Below are positions 25,601 to 37,223 of a DNA stretch of 64,000 nt, one piece after another. How positions within the stretch are numbered: position 1 is the stretch's first letter; every line of letters starts with the position of its first letter. The notes beneath the pieces were generated by a model that saw only the letters and a list, made by a program, of their open reading frames with translations, ran no database searches and was not told the origin of the DNA. The DNA is from Candidatus Altimarinota bacterium (GTDB lineage Bacteria > Patescibacteriota > Gracilibacteria > JAHISY01). The stretch lies in assembly GCA_021735425.1 (NCBI GenBank), contig JAIPGZ010000004.1, positions 1 to 64,000 of the forward strand. Reading direction: 5' to 3'. A program made the translations under genes and the position numbers.

Positions 25601-25799
25601 GGACGTGTTTCTCCAATTCCATTTCGAAGGTTCGCAGATTGGGAAAATCTTTCCAATCTAAATCAGATTTAGTTTCATCTTCGGCGCTGTCTTCGCCACC
25701 TTTTTGTTCGCCGCCCGAATTTTTATCGGCAAAAATCAGTCGTTGCTCTCGTGCAGAAATTTTTTCAAAATCGCGGAATGTTTTTTTTATTTGTTTCAT
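22659..25799 (-). CDS. Large charged protein of unknown function (1046 aa), last gene of a four-gene operon
   Basis: No signal peptide or membrane helix is visible. Residues 1-400 are strongly charged and helical, with long Lys/Glu coiled-coil stretches. A His/Asp-rich linker lies at about 403-425 (DDHPDKHGDNHEGGHHDV). Residues 440-1046 look globular, with conserved-looking segments (PGKFDDDAWKKADNNIDY, HFEYWGWVDEKG, YTLYDYDDTDEG). I do not recognise a known domain. It is 8 bp downstream of the 163-residue gene and clearly co-transcribed with three other unknown genes. Length and composition suggest a structural or scaffold component. Confidence 0.75.
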   Translation of the reverse strand: MKQIKKTFRDFEKISAREQRLIFADKNSGGEQKGGEDSAEDETKSDLDWKDFPNLRTFEMELEKHVRDGKMSEAEKERLKKQASREKKAGEGKEKIVEEQKAVVLIENANLDEIDQRLVAGIDKKYISSLKELREAIRNEIFDLGIKKETSKTEAVKKEIEKFEHETVKRIKDILAQTRKHRQIFDEIEAEERLAKEVFKRMQNLFDADDKDKKDFLNALRLKKVPQGATPSEKNVPLFIEEIIGYRNQFTTDPDATLIGTTGEKLFLLDRGLRDIETLFTKWKSQKNVDKDNLQWRLNECEKNLSRIKFEVEENKNQSPENKQLAEHWEKFLSYKKNDIEHLRKLFVKDPNTSNLKLISAFLDGNEDEIKKMQDEFKEVRKAEAEAEAETKKNEVVKIPTTGAADDHPDKHGDNHEGGHHDVNNIVTRFGKTFVDTMTVGGRVTWYSWYDISESFKLISESWKKHTESVSEDKRGPLAQKAMFWKKEVVRRIHHQDIAAERGRADELKKTYKNFNDNQLLAELKELPAKDRRRAILESLADRGNLRMSKRELIEIICPGKFDDDAWKKADNNIDYTPMREAFKESIDNSFIGEDNYGKELLEMHNAGFSKAEGSGKSYAGSNESTSTRAEVHNIGNQIRRALREGEGTVVGVLGELVDRANSFADNGQFANVEIRTGKGKKQIVRSADMGLVGLLITDAFIQGELSRELMMKIGKGNEQCFRPFATFQQVVGANEKKNLDGKNISHFEYWGWVDEKGITELGATQIINFFNVRNAKAQIKTPTGTTEKVIHMASDSNYKTHSGARITSIEQARKGIGDKFAGYVTKASGIEVFNQATKMRHDTGGATGEIREIASMIKAAVEDFVDGKRMVDNGQERYFDSFTKDEVDAKGYFLDDLGRQKLDKSPIPQRQIEHMGAMRAERGKDIIVRILKNMWLYREDREILSNQPTYTLYDYDDTDEGAARGNSTKITGTLKVFLEKTLGKNWGSTAEYREIMAAYDRLADPNKKLTRAEIDIAKTYKGEINSRKDLQKATHNSQTTTEEPY

Positions 25800-25807
25800 G
25801 TCTTGTG

Positions 25808-26299
25808 TTACATGTTCTCCAGCTGATCCAAAATATCTTTTGCCGCATCTTCTTCTTTCATCTCGCTGGCTTGCTCCTGCGCGGCGTTTTCTTTTTGCAT
25901 GTTTTTGAATTTTTCTGGATTCCAGCTTGCCTGCGTTTGATTTAATTTTGCGACTTCGTTTTCATATTTTTTATCGAGTTCCTCTAGCTGATCTCTTTCG
26001 TTCTGCAAAATATTTGCCAATTTTTTCACTTGTTCCTCACTCATGATTGGTAGTAGCTGAAACCAATATTTACGCTCCTCATCCTTCATTGATTCAGTTT
26101 TGAGGATTAGCTCGACGAGCGCGGGGTTCTTTTTCACGAAGGCTTCATCGATTCCGAATTTCTCGATGTCAGCGTGAGTAATAGCGATGTGTTTGACGCC
26201 GGTTTGCGCGAAGGGAATTCCGCCACTGCCTTGAGAGTTATTTTTCTCATCGGGGAGAGGAGTGAGTCCTGCTACGGGATTGTTTGAATTATCTGCCAT
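25808..26299 (-). CDS. Small acidic helical protein of unknown function (163 aa)
   Basis: The N-terminal 35 residues are disordered and polar. The middle is helical (HADIEKFGIDEAFVKKNP; MKDEERKYWFQLLPIMSEEQ) and the C-terminal 70 residues form a charged coiled coil. There is no signal peptide or membrane helix. It is third of four leftward genes, 27 bp after the lysozyme-domain gene. The KYWFQLLPIM region is the likeliest conserved core. Function unknown. Confidence 0.7.
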   Translation of the reverse strand: MADNSNNPVAGLTPLPDEKNNSQGSGGIPFAQTGVKHIAITHADIEKFGIDEAFVKKNPALVELILKTESMKDEERKYWFQLLPIMSEEQVKKLANILQNERDQLEELDKKYENEVAKLNQTQASWNPEKFKNMQKENAAQEQASEMKEEDAAKDILDQLENM

Positions 26300-26326
26300 T
26301 TTTAGAAGGATTGAGATTTAATTAAA

Positions 26327-27712
26327 TTAAGCTTGTGAATATTGTTCATGAGCTTCTCGAGAGTACGCGATTCGTTGATTGTGTCTTGCATCGCCAGGCT
26401 TGTCCGCAGATCTTTCAAAGTGTTGATTGAAAGCAGTCGTAGCTTCTTCGACTGTTTGGGCGCGTTGTAATCGCGTGAGTGCGCCTGACTCTCCATTTTT
26501 CAATTCGTGCACCAGGAAGGCTAATTGTGTTTTGAGCGAGCTCGGATCACTATCTTGATTTTTGGCAAACAGGAAAAGTGCTTCTTTTCTTTCGTTGTGC
26601 CACTGAGCGATTCCGTACGAAGTGCCGCTGTCGCCGACAGCTGTGGTATTCAAATTTTTGCCACTTTCTTGCTGAAGGTTTCCGATGAGTCCCGCGATTT
26701 GGACATCGGTCAGATTTAGTCCGCCGAGACCCTTCAAATAATTAAATGCGATTGCGGCGTTGCCACCATTGCCCATCACTTCGTTGAATTCTTGGTCAGT
26801 CATTTTCAGGAGTTTCGCGAGCTCGGCTTGCTCGGCGACATTTTTTTCAACTTTATTTTGCAGGCTTGCTTGTAAATCTTCAGGAATGTCATCGACTTCT
26901 CCGCTTGCCAGCATCTCACCAAACATTTTAAGTTTTGCAGGATTAGAGTCGATGTCATCGCCTCCGTAAGCTCGCAAAAAATTATTCAAATCGCGGTTAT
27001 GATAATAACTTTTAGTTTTGGTATTCAATTTCGCCAGTGCGTCGGATGGTGGTGGAGTTTTTTCAATTTTGATTGTTTGTTTGCCTGTTTCGACTTTGGC
27101 ATAGCCATCGCCGTTCGCGTATTCGAAGACTCCGCTTTCGAGACGGTAAGCAGTTTTTCCGTTGATTGTTAAGTGATTGTATTCCGCCGGCAAAACTCGC
27201 AATCCGACTCCCTTTTCTAGCGACTCTATGCCGCCAGAGTCAAAAACCAATTCGTCGCCGTTTTTCGCAAAACATGCTTTGAAAAGCAGAGTTGGATTAG
27301 TTTTTTCGAGCGTACGGATTTGCGCCGTCGAGAGATTTTTTAGATTTTCCCGAATTTCAACTGCTTCCATATTTTCTGAATTGAGCTTTTGTTTTTCCGC
27401 TAAAGTTTTTGCATTTAACCCTATTTTGTTTTCAGGACTACTCTCTTCATAAGCCACATCCATTTTTTTTTCGATTTTTGGTAATTCTTGCAAGTCATCA
27501 TTTTGACTAATTTTTTCCTGCGCATTATTTTTTGCCCTTAGCTCAGTAATTTTTTTCGGATCGAATGTTTCTTGTGTTTCTTTTTTTTCATTTGTTTCAG
27601 ATTTTTCGACTGAGTCAACATTGATGTCAGGACGCGTCGGCATCTGATCGACATGCCACACGAGGCGGTTTGGTTTTGCGTTCGAAACGAGATTTCTTAA
27701 GAATGAAAGCAT
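26327..27712 (-). CDS. Protein with C-terminal phage-tail-lysozyme-like domain (461 aa)
   Basis: The first 110 residues are charged and disordered; about 140-310 have no recognised fold. From about residue 314 a phage-tail-lysozyme domain (the family at the tips of phage tails) is visible: AFNYLKGLGGLNLTDVQIAGLIGNLQQESG with the likely catalytic Glu, then GTSYGIAQWHNERKEAL, and a helical end (FNQHFERSADKPGD). No secretion signal is seen, so the muralytic domain would need a special export route or act during envelope assembly. Only 4 bp separate it from the upstream gene. Confidence 0.75.
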   Translation of the reverse strand: MLSFLRNLVSNAKPNRLVWHVDQMPTRPDINVDSVEKSETNEKKETQETFDPKKITELRAKNNAQEKISQNDDLQELPKIEKKMDVAYEESSPENKIGLNAKTLAEKQKLNSENMEAVEIRENLKNLSTAQIRTLEKTNPTLLFKACFAKNGDELVFDSGGIESLEKGVGLRVLPAEYNHLTINGKTAYRLESGVFEYANGDGYAKVETGKQTIKIEKTPPPSDALAKLNTKTKSYYHNRDLNNFLRAYGGDDIDSNPAKLKMFGEMLASGEVDDIPEDLQASLQNKVEKNVAEQAELAKLLKMTDQEFNEVMGNGGNAAIAFNYLKGLGGLNLTDVQIAGLIGNLQQESGKNLNTTAVGDSGTSYGIAQWHNERKEALFLFAKNQDSDPSSLKTQLAFLVHELKNGESGALTRLQRAQTVEEATTAFNQHFERSADKPGDARHNQRIAYSREAHEQYSQA

Positions 27713-27716
27713 TTTA

Positions 27717-29426
27717 TTAAGCGAGTAGCTCAGGTTTTTCTGAAATTAAATCAAAAACCTTTTTATCTTTATCTACTGCGTCGATTGTTTTCGGTTTAAG
27801 TTGATTTTGTAATTTCGTGAGTTGTGTGGTGTCCAAATTAATTTGCTTGTCTTTCGCGAATTTCTCAAATTTATTTGGGCTCGTCGCGAGAAGTTCTGTG
27901 AGCGAAATATTGTTTAAGCTTTTTAATTTTTCAGTATCTTTTGTTTCGATTTCTAAAAAATTCAGAAGGGGATCATTTTTTTCGGTTGGAGTTTCGACGG
28001 TTTCCGCCTTTTTTTGTTCGTCGCGCGCGGCGACGATTATCGGTCCGACAAGCGGGATTCCACTAATCCAGCCTTTTACCGATTCCCAAATTCCGTCCAT
28101 AAAAAGTGCTTCCAAAACTTTGCTAAAAAAAGTTCCCCAATCACCTTTTTTGAAAGCATCGTAAGCTTCGCTAAATTTTTTGCTTGACTCTCCTAGTTTT
28201 TCACTAGTTCTCTCCAAAACACTTTTAGGTGCTTCGAAAATTTCGGTTTTTTGTTCGGCAAGTTTGATTTCACCGTTCTCGTTATTTTTCTCGCGCGCTT
28301 TGTTCCATTCTTCGAAAGTCTTGAGATCTTCCGCGACCTCGTTGAATGCGCAATAACGGATGAGCCAATCCGGATTTTCTTTCCAATCTTTCACACCTTT
28401 CAATTTGAAAAAGTTTTCGAGTTGCGTCTCTTTTTTGTTTCCCGAAAAATGTTTTTCGAATACGGCGAGATTTTTTTCGAGAAAATTTTTATTTTTGGCG
28501 TTCACGCCGGTGAGTCCGACGAGGGGGAGGCTATTGACGAGCCAGTTTGGATTTTGGCCGACAAAATTTTTGAGTGCTGTTTCGAATGAACTTCTATTGA
28601 TTCCGAATTTTTCGATTCTTGGAGATAGTTCCGCGAGCACTTTTTTCCACTCTTCACGTGCGACAATTTTGCCGACGATTTCTTGGTTTTCTTCCGGAAT
28701 CGTTTTTGGAAATTCGCCGTTCGCGTCTGTCGTCGCCCATTTTTCAACTTTCGTTGTTCGTAATTTTTCAGTTGGCGCTTTCGGTATCTCGTTCGGTTTT
28801 TTTAAGGTCTCAATCTTTTTCTTCGCCTCTATTTCATTCTGCTCCATTATCTTCGCTTCGGTTGCAATAAATTCCGCAATTTTCGTTGCCTCCGCTTTTG
28901 TTACCATTTTGTCTTTCATTTTGAAAAGTTCGCGTCCGGCTCGGTCCTCGACACCTTCAAAAATATCGTGATCCTTGTCGGCGTGCGCGATTTCCAAAAT
29001 TGCGGCGACGCGTTTTTGCAAATTGGCTTTTTGACTCTTCGATAAATTTTGCGTATTCGTCTCCCATGCATTTTCAATTGTTTGTCGCGCCTCGTTGCCG
29101 TCGTTATCGTAGCCTTCGTAATCCTCGGCTTTTTTGTCGAATTCGTTTTCGGTGAGTTCGTTCTCGATTTCATTTTGAATCAATTTCAAAACATCACTGC
29201 TTTCTTTTTTGTCGAGTTCAGTCTTTAGACTTTCGACAAACTTGCCTCGTTCGCGCGTGCTCCATTCAATTTTTTTGTCATGTTCGGTCGCGTAAAGGTC
29301 GTCAATTTCTTTTTTTAATTCAGCCTTTTTTTCTTCACTTAATTCACTTTGAATTTGTGTTTTCATTGCCTCAACAGTTTGTGCGGAAGTCTTTGGGGCG
29401 GGGACATTACTGGGAATGTTTGACAC
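27717..29426 (-). CDS. Charged coiled-coil protein of unknown function (569 aa), first gene of operon
   Basis: The GTG at 29426 begins a Pro/Ser-rich short tail, then highly charged helices (residues 15-220) rich in Lys and Glu. Residues 235-390 look globular, with repeated xxNPDWLIR / QNPNWLVNSL motifs. One hydrophobic segment (about 445-468, ESVKGWISGIPLVGPIIVAA) could insert in or lie on a membrane. No family recognised. It is first in the operon 29426 to 22659, and ligA is divergent 51 bp away. Confidence 0.7.
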   Translation of the reverse strand: MSNIPSNVPAPKTSAQTVEAMKTQIQSELSEEKKAELKKEIDDLYATEHDKKIEWSTRERGKFVESLKTELDKKESSDVLKLIQNEIENELTENEFDKKAEDYEGYDNDGNEARQTIENAWETNTQNLSKSQKANLQKRVAAILEIAHADKDHDIFEGVEDRAGRELFKMKDKMVTKAEATKIAEFIATEAKIMEQNEIEAKKKIETLKKPNEIPKAPTEKLRTTKVEKWATTDANGEFPKTIPEENQEIVGKIVAREEWKKVLAELSPRIEKFGINRSSFETALKNFVGQNPNWLVNSLPLVGLTGVNAKNKNFLEKNLAVFEKHFSGNKKETQLENFFKLKGVKDWKENPDWLIRYCAFNEVAEDLKTFEEWNKAREKNNENGEIKLAEQKTEIFEAPKSVLERTSEKLGESSKKFSEAYDAFKKGDWGTFFSKVLEALFMDGIWESVKGWISGIPLVGPIIVAARDEQKKAETVETPTEKNDPLLNFLEIETKDTEKLKSLNNISLTELLATSPNKFEKFAKDKQINLDTTQLTKLQNQLKPKTIDAVDKDKKVFDLISEKPELLA

Positions 29427-29447
29427 AATTTTGGTGTTAAAATTTAG

Positions 29448-31860
<2,413 letters not shown>

Positions 31861-31941
31861 TTAAAAAAATAAGGTTTGATTCTCTCAATTTTTTCATTTT
31901 TTGCAAATTTTTTATTTCGCTTTTGCTTTAAAATTAAAAAA

Positions 31942-33057
31942 GTGAAAACTCAGTCTCCTCGCATCGCGATTGTCCACGAATACCTCACTCGCATGGGAGG
32001 GGCGGAGAAAGTTGCCAAAGTTTTGAGCGACCTCTTTCCATCCGCGCGGATTTTCACCCTGCTTTACGACTCTAAAAATTGTGGAGATTTTTTCCCATCA
32101 TGGAAAGTTGAGACTTCGCGGCTGCAAAATTTCCCTAAATTTCTTCGCCGTCGCCCGAAATTATTGCTGCCCTTCATTCAGACTGCTGTCGAGGAATGGG
32201 ATTTCACAGATTATGATCTCGTGATTTCTTCTTCCTCAGCTTTTGCCCACGGTCTTGTTTTACCACTCCAGACAAGGCAAATTTGCTACTGTCATTCGCC
32301 AGCACGTTTCCTGTGGGATTACACTCATGAATATTTGCGTGAAAATAAGATTACCAGTTTTAGGAAAATTCTCGTCAACTCACTTCTCAAGAATTTGCGA
32401 ATTTGGAATAAATTGTCTGCCAAACGAGTCGATCGATTTATCGCGAATTCCGTGACGGTTCAAAAAAGAATTCAAAAATATTACCGCGTCGATTCAGACG
32501 TCGTCCATCCGCCGGTCGAAGTCGCGAAAATTAAAATGGGGATGAATCATCAAAATTATTTCCTCATTGTCTCGCAGCTGACGGCTTACAAAAAAATTGA
32601 TTTGGCGATTTCGGTTTTCAACAAATTGCGGAGGAGACTGGTAATTGTTGGCGATGGTCCACAAAGAAAGTTTCTCGAAGAAATTGCTGGTCCGACAATC
32701 GAATTTCATGGTTGGCGGTCGGATGCCGAGGTCGGAGAATTACTCAAAAATTGCCGCGGTTTTATTTTTCCTGGGGAGGATGATTTCGGAATTGCGCCAG
32801 TCGAAGCGATGGCGGCTGGTAAACCGGTCTTGGCTTTCGGATGTGGTGGGGCTACTGAGACGGTTCTTCACAAAAAAACAGGCATTCTTTTTGATTCCCA
32901 AACTCCAGAAAGTCTCGAGAATGGTTTGGCGGAGCTTTTCGCAAACGAGAAGAAATTCCAGCCGGCGAAAATCCGAGCCCAAGCCAAAAATTTTTCGCGC
33001 GAGATTTTCGAAAACAAAATTCAAAAAATCGTGGCGGAGGAATTTAGCAGAATATAG
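31942..33057 (+). CDS. Family 4 glycosyltransferase (WbaZ/mannosyltransferase-like)
   Basis: The GTG at 31942 is chosen because the GT-B N-terminal strand (RIAIVHEYLTRMGGAEKVAKVL) follows at once; a TTG at 31876 would add a hydrophobic leader. The protein (371 aa) shows the GT4 C-terminal features: LIVSQLTAYKKIDLAI, VGDGPQ, and the donor-site EDDFGIAPVEAMAAGKPVLAFGCGG in pieces. It probably adds a sugar to a lipid-linked or surface glycan on the cytoplasmic face. A second GT4 (47762) and a sugar-phosphate transferase (40547) are nearby. Confidence 0.85.
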   Translation: MKTQSPRIAIVHEYLTRMGGAEKVAKVLSDLFPSARIFTLLYDSKNCGDFFPSWKVETSRLQNFPKFLRRRPKLLLPFIQTAVEEWDFTDYDLVISSSSAFAHGLVLPLQTRQICYCHSPARFLWDYTHEYLRENKITSFRKILVNSLLKNLRIWNKLSAKRVDRFIANSVTVQKRIQKYYRVDSDVVHPPVEVAKIKMGMNHQNYFLIVSQLTAYKKIDLAISVFNKLRRRLVIVGDGPQRKFLEEIAGPTIEFHGWRSDAEVGELLKNCRGFIFPGEDDFGIAPVEAMAAGKPVLAFGCGGATETVLHKKTGILFDSQTPESLENGLAELFANEKKFQPAKIRAQAKNFSREIFENKIQKIVAEEFSRI

Positions 33058-33164
33058 AATAAAGAATAATAGAATAAGGTAATTTTAATTGAGGCAGAAG
33101 ACCGAATCTCTAAGATTGCTGACCTTTTGCCACAACAACCTTACTAACCTTCTAGACCTTCTGT

Positions 33165-33170
33165 TAAAAT
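33165..33170 (+). promoter_or_regulatory. -10 element TGTTAAAAT, leaderless start
   Basis: The -10 hexamer ends 7 bp before the ATG at 33178, so transcription would begin at or next to the start codon. Confidence 0.45.
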
Positions 33171-33177
33171 TATCTCG

Positions 33178-33507
33178 ATGATTGAAATGTTTAAAAAATC
33201 GCGGCTTGAAAAAAGAGAAAAATTGAACGAGCGGCGGGTCGCTGAAAAAGTGAGCGAAGCGGGACTCGATGATTTTGTGAGATATTTGCATTCGCCGTGG
33301 CGGATTATTTGGTCGAATCTTCTGGCAGGGATTTTTCGCGGACTCGGTTTCATCATCGGAGCGACGGTCGTGCTTGCGATTTCGGTTTATGTACTTGTTC
33401 AGATTCTTGGCAATATCCCGGTAGTGGGGGAATTCTTTCAAGAAGTAGGAGGATTTATCCAAAATATTCAGGAAAGCGCGGCGACATTGAAAGGTTTGGG
33501 ACGGTGA
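33178..33507 (+). CDS. DUF5665-like small membrane protein
   Basis: The 109-residue protein has a basic N-terminus, the conserved-looking segment DDFVRYLHSPWRIIWSNLLAGIFRGLG, a membrane helix (about 58-78, FIIGATVVLAISVYVLVQIL) and a NIPVVGEFFQEV tail. This order matches the DUF5665 family, of unknown function and common in Firmicutes and CPR. The start codon lies directly after a -10 element. Confidence 0.7.
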   Translation: MIEMFKKSRLEKREKLNERRVAEKVSEAGLDDFVRYLHSPWRIIWSNLLAGIFRGLGFIIGATVVLAISVYVLVQILGNIPVVGEFFQEVGGFIQNIQESAATLKGLGR

Positions 33508-33612
33508 TAAAGTTACTAGTTTTTAGTTATTAGTTGCTAGAATTTGAATCGTTTTAGCCGTGTTAAAATTTCGTGGTTGTTACTTTTGACGGCTGAAAAT
33601 TAAGCTCAACTG

Positions 33613-36600
33613 ATGTTTGTCCATCTCCACAATCACACCCATTATTCTCTCCTCGACGGCCTCGGCAAGCCGTGGGATTATCTGAAGCGAGCGCAAGAAT
33701 TAAAAATGGATGCTTTGGCGATTACCGATCACGGCAATGCTTTTGGTTTGATTGATTTCTACAAAACGGCGAAGGAAATTGGAGTCAAGCCGATTCTCGG
33801 GGTGGAAGCTTATTTGGCGCGTTTCGGCAGATTCCAAAAACGCGCAAATGTTGACACAAAACCTTACCACCTCGTTTTGTTGGCGCGAGATTTGGAGGGT
33901 TACCAAAATATCCTTCAGCTCGTCACGAAGGCGAATTTGGAAGGCTACTATTACAAGCCACGGATGGATTTAGAGTTGCTTGAGAAGTTTGGCGGTGGGT
34001 TGATTGCATTATCAGCCTGTCTGCAAGGGGAGATTCCGCAACATCTTTTGTCTGAAAATTACGTCGAGGCGGAAGAGGCAGTTCGTCGGTACCAAAAGTT
34101 TTTCGGGGCGGAAAATTTTTACCTTGAAGTTCAAAACCATCCCTCGATTCCTGAGCAGGCGATTGCCAACGCTCGGATTATCGAGCTGGCGCGCAAAATG
34201 AAGGTTCCATTGGTTGCCACGAATGACTGCCATTATGTCCGACCGGAGGATGCCGAGGCGCAGGATGTTTTGCTTTGTGTGCAGACCGGCAACCAGGTTG
34301 CCGAGCAAAATCGGATGTCGATGCGGAATGAGGATTTTTCCCTCAAAACTCCGGAGGAGATGCAGATGGCTTTTGCCGAAGTTCCCGAGGCGATTGAAAA
34401 CACTTTGAAAATAGCGGAAAGATGCAACGTCGAGCTGCCGCTAGGCAAAAGATTGCTACCGACTTATCAGACTCCTTTTCAAAAAAAACCAGAAGATTAT
34501 TTCCGCGAGCTTTGTTACGAAGGGATCAATCATCGTTTCGGTATTCCGATTCCGCCAGAATTTCGTCGTATCGACGGGGAGGAAGTTGCGCCTAAAAATC
34601 CGAAAGCACCTCCTTCCAAAGAGGAGACCAAACGGATTCTTGAGCGGCTGGAATATGAATTACAAGTTATCAACAAAATGGGTTTTGCGAGTTACTTCTT
34701 GATTGTCTGGGATTTCGTGAAATATGCGAAGGAGGCGGGAATTACCGTCGGTCCTGGTCGTGGCTCGGCAGCAGGCAGCATCATCGCTTTCGCCCTCGGA
34801 ATTACCGACATCAATCCGCTCGATTATGGACTTCTTTTCGAACGATTCCTCAATCCAGAGCGCGTGTCGATGCCTGATATTGACATCGATTTTGCCGATA
34901 ATCGTCGTGATGAAGTTCTCGAGTATGTTGGTCAAAAATATGGTCGCGATCATGTCGCTAGGATTATCACTTTCGGGACACTCGCCGCCAAAGCTGCGGT
35001 CAAAGATGTTGGAAGAGTTTACGGAATTCCCTTCGCCGAGATGAATAATTTCACAAAGTTAATTCCGTCGCGGCCGGGGATTACTTTGGCAGAAGCTTTT
35101 GAGGCTGAGTCGCAGCTTCGTTTCGCTGTCGAGAAAGAGCCTTTCAAAAAGATTTGGGCGATTGCTCGAAAGCTAGAAGGCGTGATTCGGCAGGCGGGGG
35201 TGCACGCTTGCGCCGTCGTGATTGCCGACAAATCGCTTCCGCATTACACGCCGTTGCAGACTGCGCCTGGTGATTCCGCGGAAATCATCACTCAATTTTC
35301 AATGCATCCGATTGACGACATCGGTTTGCTCAAAATGGATTTCCTCGGGCTGCGCAATCTCACGATTATTCAAAAATGCCTCAACATTATTCGTCGGACG
35401 CGGAAGACAGAGATTGACATTTCCGCCCTGCCTATGGATGACAAAAAGACTTTCGAGCTTTTCCAAAAGCCCGAGACGACCGGTGTTTTCCAATTCGAAT
35501 CGAGCGGGATGAAAAGATATTTGAAAGATTTGAAGCCGACGCGTTTCGAAGATTTGATTGCGATGGTGGCGCTTTTCCGACCCGGTCCGATGGAAAATAT
35601 TCCAGCCTACATTCGCGGCAAAAACAGTCCGGATTCGGTTCAATATCCTTATCCGATTCTCGAAGAATTTCTCAAAGAAACTCACGGTATCGCGGTTTAC
35701 CAGGAGCAGGTTCAGAAAATCGCTCAAGCTTTTGCCGGTTTTTCGCTCGGGCAGGGTTATCTCATGATCAAGGCCGTCGCGAAGAAAATTCCGAAACTGC
35801 TCAACAAGCAGCGTCAACTATTCATCGATGGCGCGATTAAAAAGGGTCACACCAAAAAAGAAGCCGAAAAGCTTTTCTCAATCATCGAGCCTTTTGCTGG
35901 TTATGGTTTCAACAAGTCGCACGCTGCTTGCTATGCGATGATTGCTTACCAAACGGGTTACCTCAAGGCGCATTTCCCCTCAGAATTTCTCGCAGCATTA
36001 CTTACTTCCGACCACGGTAATCTTGATCGCCTCGCGATTGACATTGAAGAAGCTGCCAAAATGTCGATTCGAGTACTCCCGCCGTCAGTCAACGAGTCTT
36101 TGGCAAACTTTACCGTCGTTGGTGGAGGTGACATTCGTTTCGGCATGAATGCGATTAAAGGCGTAGGCGAAGGTCCAATCGCGGCGATTCTTTCCGCTCG
36201 GGAGGCTGGCGGTAAGTTTTCCGATCTTGCCGACTTCGCTTCTAGAGTCGATCCGTCGGTCATCAATAAACGGACGCTCGAAGCGCTCGCTTTCAGTGGC
36301 GCGATGGATGATCTCGGTGAACGAGCTGCTATTGCTGTATCGGCATCGAGTCTTGCCGAATTTGCCAAAGCCAGCAAAAATTCAATTGAAACGACTCAGG
36401 GTAATTTGTTCGACCACGGTGGGGAAATTCCGAAGCTCGAATTTCAGCTTGAAAAAATTCCGCCGGCCAGTCGCTCCCAAAAATTAAAATGGGAAAAAGA
36501 ACTTCTCGGGATGTATGTCTCGGCGCATCCGCTTGCTGGTTTGCGAAAGGTACTTGGCAAAAAATTCCATCTTGCCGAGAAATTAGAGAAAAAAAATATT

Positions 36601-37179
36601 GGTAAAACTTTGACCGTTGGAGGGATTGTCACCAATTTTCGCAAAATTCTCACGAAAAAATCAGGGCAGATGATGGCTTTCCTGAAACTGGAGGATCCGA
36701 CAGGAGTGGTCGAAGTCTCGATTTTTCCAAAAGTTTTTTCTCAGTTTGGCGAGAAGATTGAGAAAGATGAGCTGCTCACTGCCACAGGGCGGTTGGAATT
36801 TCGCAATGACACTTTTCAAATTTCTGCTCACGAGATTGGTAAAATTGATTTGGAGAGATTGCGCAGCAAGGCAGAAGCGGATGGTTTCATCGACGATTCG
36901 AACGGTCGGGCAGAACCGAAAATTATCGAAGAAATTACGGAAATTAAACTTGTCCAGCCCATTCAAATCAAGCTTCCTGCTGATTTGGACGCCGCGATTT
37001 TGCCAAAACTGAAACAGCTACTAGTTGCCTCAAAATCTGAGACTGGAGCGGTCGTCGAAATTTTGATTCCGGAGAATTCGAAAAAAGTGAAACGAGTAAA
37101 AGTCCCTTTTCTGGTCGGAGTGGGGGATGACCTTGAAAAAGAAATTCTCAATCTAGTGGTAGGGGTAGAGCTGGCGTAG
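33613..37179 (+). CDS. dnaE: DNA polymerase III subunit alpha
   Basis: The 1188-residue replicative polymerase has an N-terminal PHP domain (HLHNHTHYSLLDG, residues 4-16), the C-family catalytic aspartates in PDIDIDF (Asp422, 424, 426) and KMDFLGLRN, a tandem HhH region, and a C-terminal OB fold (TVGGIVTNFRKILTKKSGQ ...). There is no inserted exonuclease, so this is the DnaE1 type. Length is normal. It is followed convergently by a small membrane-protein gene. Confidence 0.97.
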   Translation: MFVHLHNHTHYSLLDGLGKPWDYLKRAQELKMDALAITDHGNAFGLIDFYKTAKEIGVKPILGVEAYLARFGRFQKRANVDTKPYHLVLLARDLEGYQNILQLVTKANLEGYYYKPRMDLELLEKFGGGLIALSACLQGEIPQHLLSENYVEAEEAVRRYQKFFGAENFYLEVQNHPSIPEQAIANARIIELARKMKVPLVATNDCHYVRPEDAEAQDVLLCVQTGNQVAEQNRMSMRNEDFSLKTPEEMQMAFAEVPEAIENTLKIAERCNVELPLGKRLLPTYQTPFQKKPEDYFRELCYEGINHRFGIPIPPEFRRIDGEEVAPKNPKAPPSKEETKRILERLEYELQVINKMGFASYFLIVWDFVKYAKEAGITVGPGRGSAAGSIIAFALGITDINPLDYGLLFERFLNPERVSMPDIDIDFADNRRDEVLEYVGQKYGRDHVARIITFGTLAAKAAVKDVGRVYGIPFAEMNNFTKLIPSRPGITLAEAFEAESQLRFAVEKEPFKKIWAIARKLEGVIRQAGVHACAVVIADKSLPHYTPLQTAPGDSAEIITQFSMHPIDDIGLLKMDFLGLRNLTIIQKCLNIIRRTRKTEIDISALPMDDKKTFELFQKPETTGVFQFESSGMKRYLKDLKPTRFEDLIAMVALFRPGPMENIPAYIRGKNSPDSVQYPYPILEEFLKETHGIAVYQEQVQKIAQAFAGFSLGQGYLMIKAVAKKIPKLLNKQRQLFIDGAIKKGHTKKEAEKLFSIIEPFAGYGFNKSHAACYAMIAYQTGYLKAHFPSEFLAALLTSDHGNLDRLAIDIEEAAKMSIRVLPPSVNESLANFTVVGGGDIRFGMNAIKGVGEGPIAAILSAREAGGKFSDLADFASRVDPSVINKRTLEALAFSGAMDDLGERAAIAVSASSLAEFAKASKNSIETTQGNLFDHGGEIPKLEFQLEKIPPASRSQKLKWEKELLGMYVSAHPLAGLRKVLGKKFHLAEKLEKKNIGKTLTVGGIVTNFRKILTKKSGQMMAFLKLEDPTGVVEVSIFPKVFSQFGEKIEKDELLTATGRLEFRNDTFQISAHEIGKIDLERLRSKAEADGFIDDSNGRAEPKIIEEITEIKLVQPIQIKLPADLDAAILPKLKQLLVASKSETGAVVEILIPENSKKVKRVKVPFLVGVGDDLEKEILNLVVGVELA

Positions 37180-37223
37180 AATTTAAGACCAGCTCATCTA
37201 AACAATTTACCAATAAATAACAC

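Noticed and set aside
1-29426. Prophage, suggested by the S74 fibre tail and the phage-tail-lysozyme domain
   Set aside because: There is no capsid, portal, terminase, integrase or lysis cassette, and the two genes are far apart.
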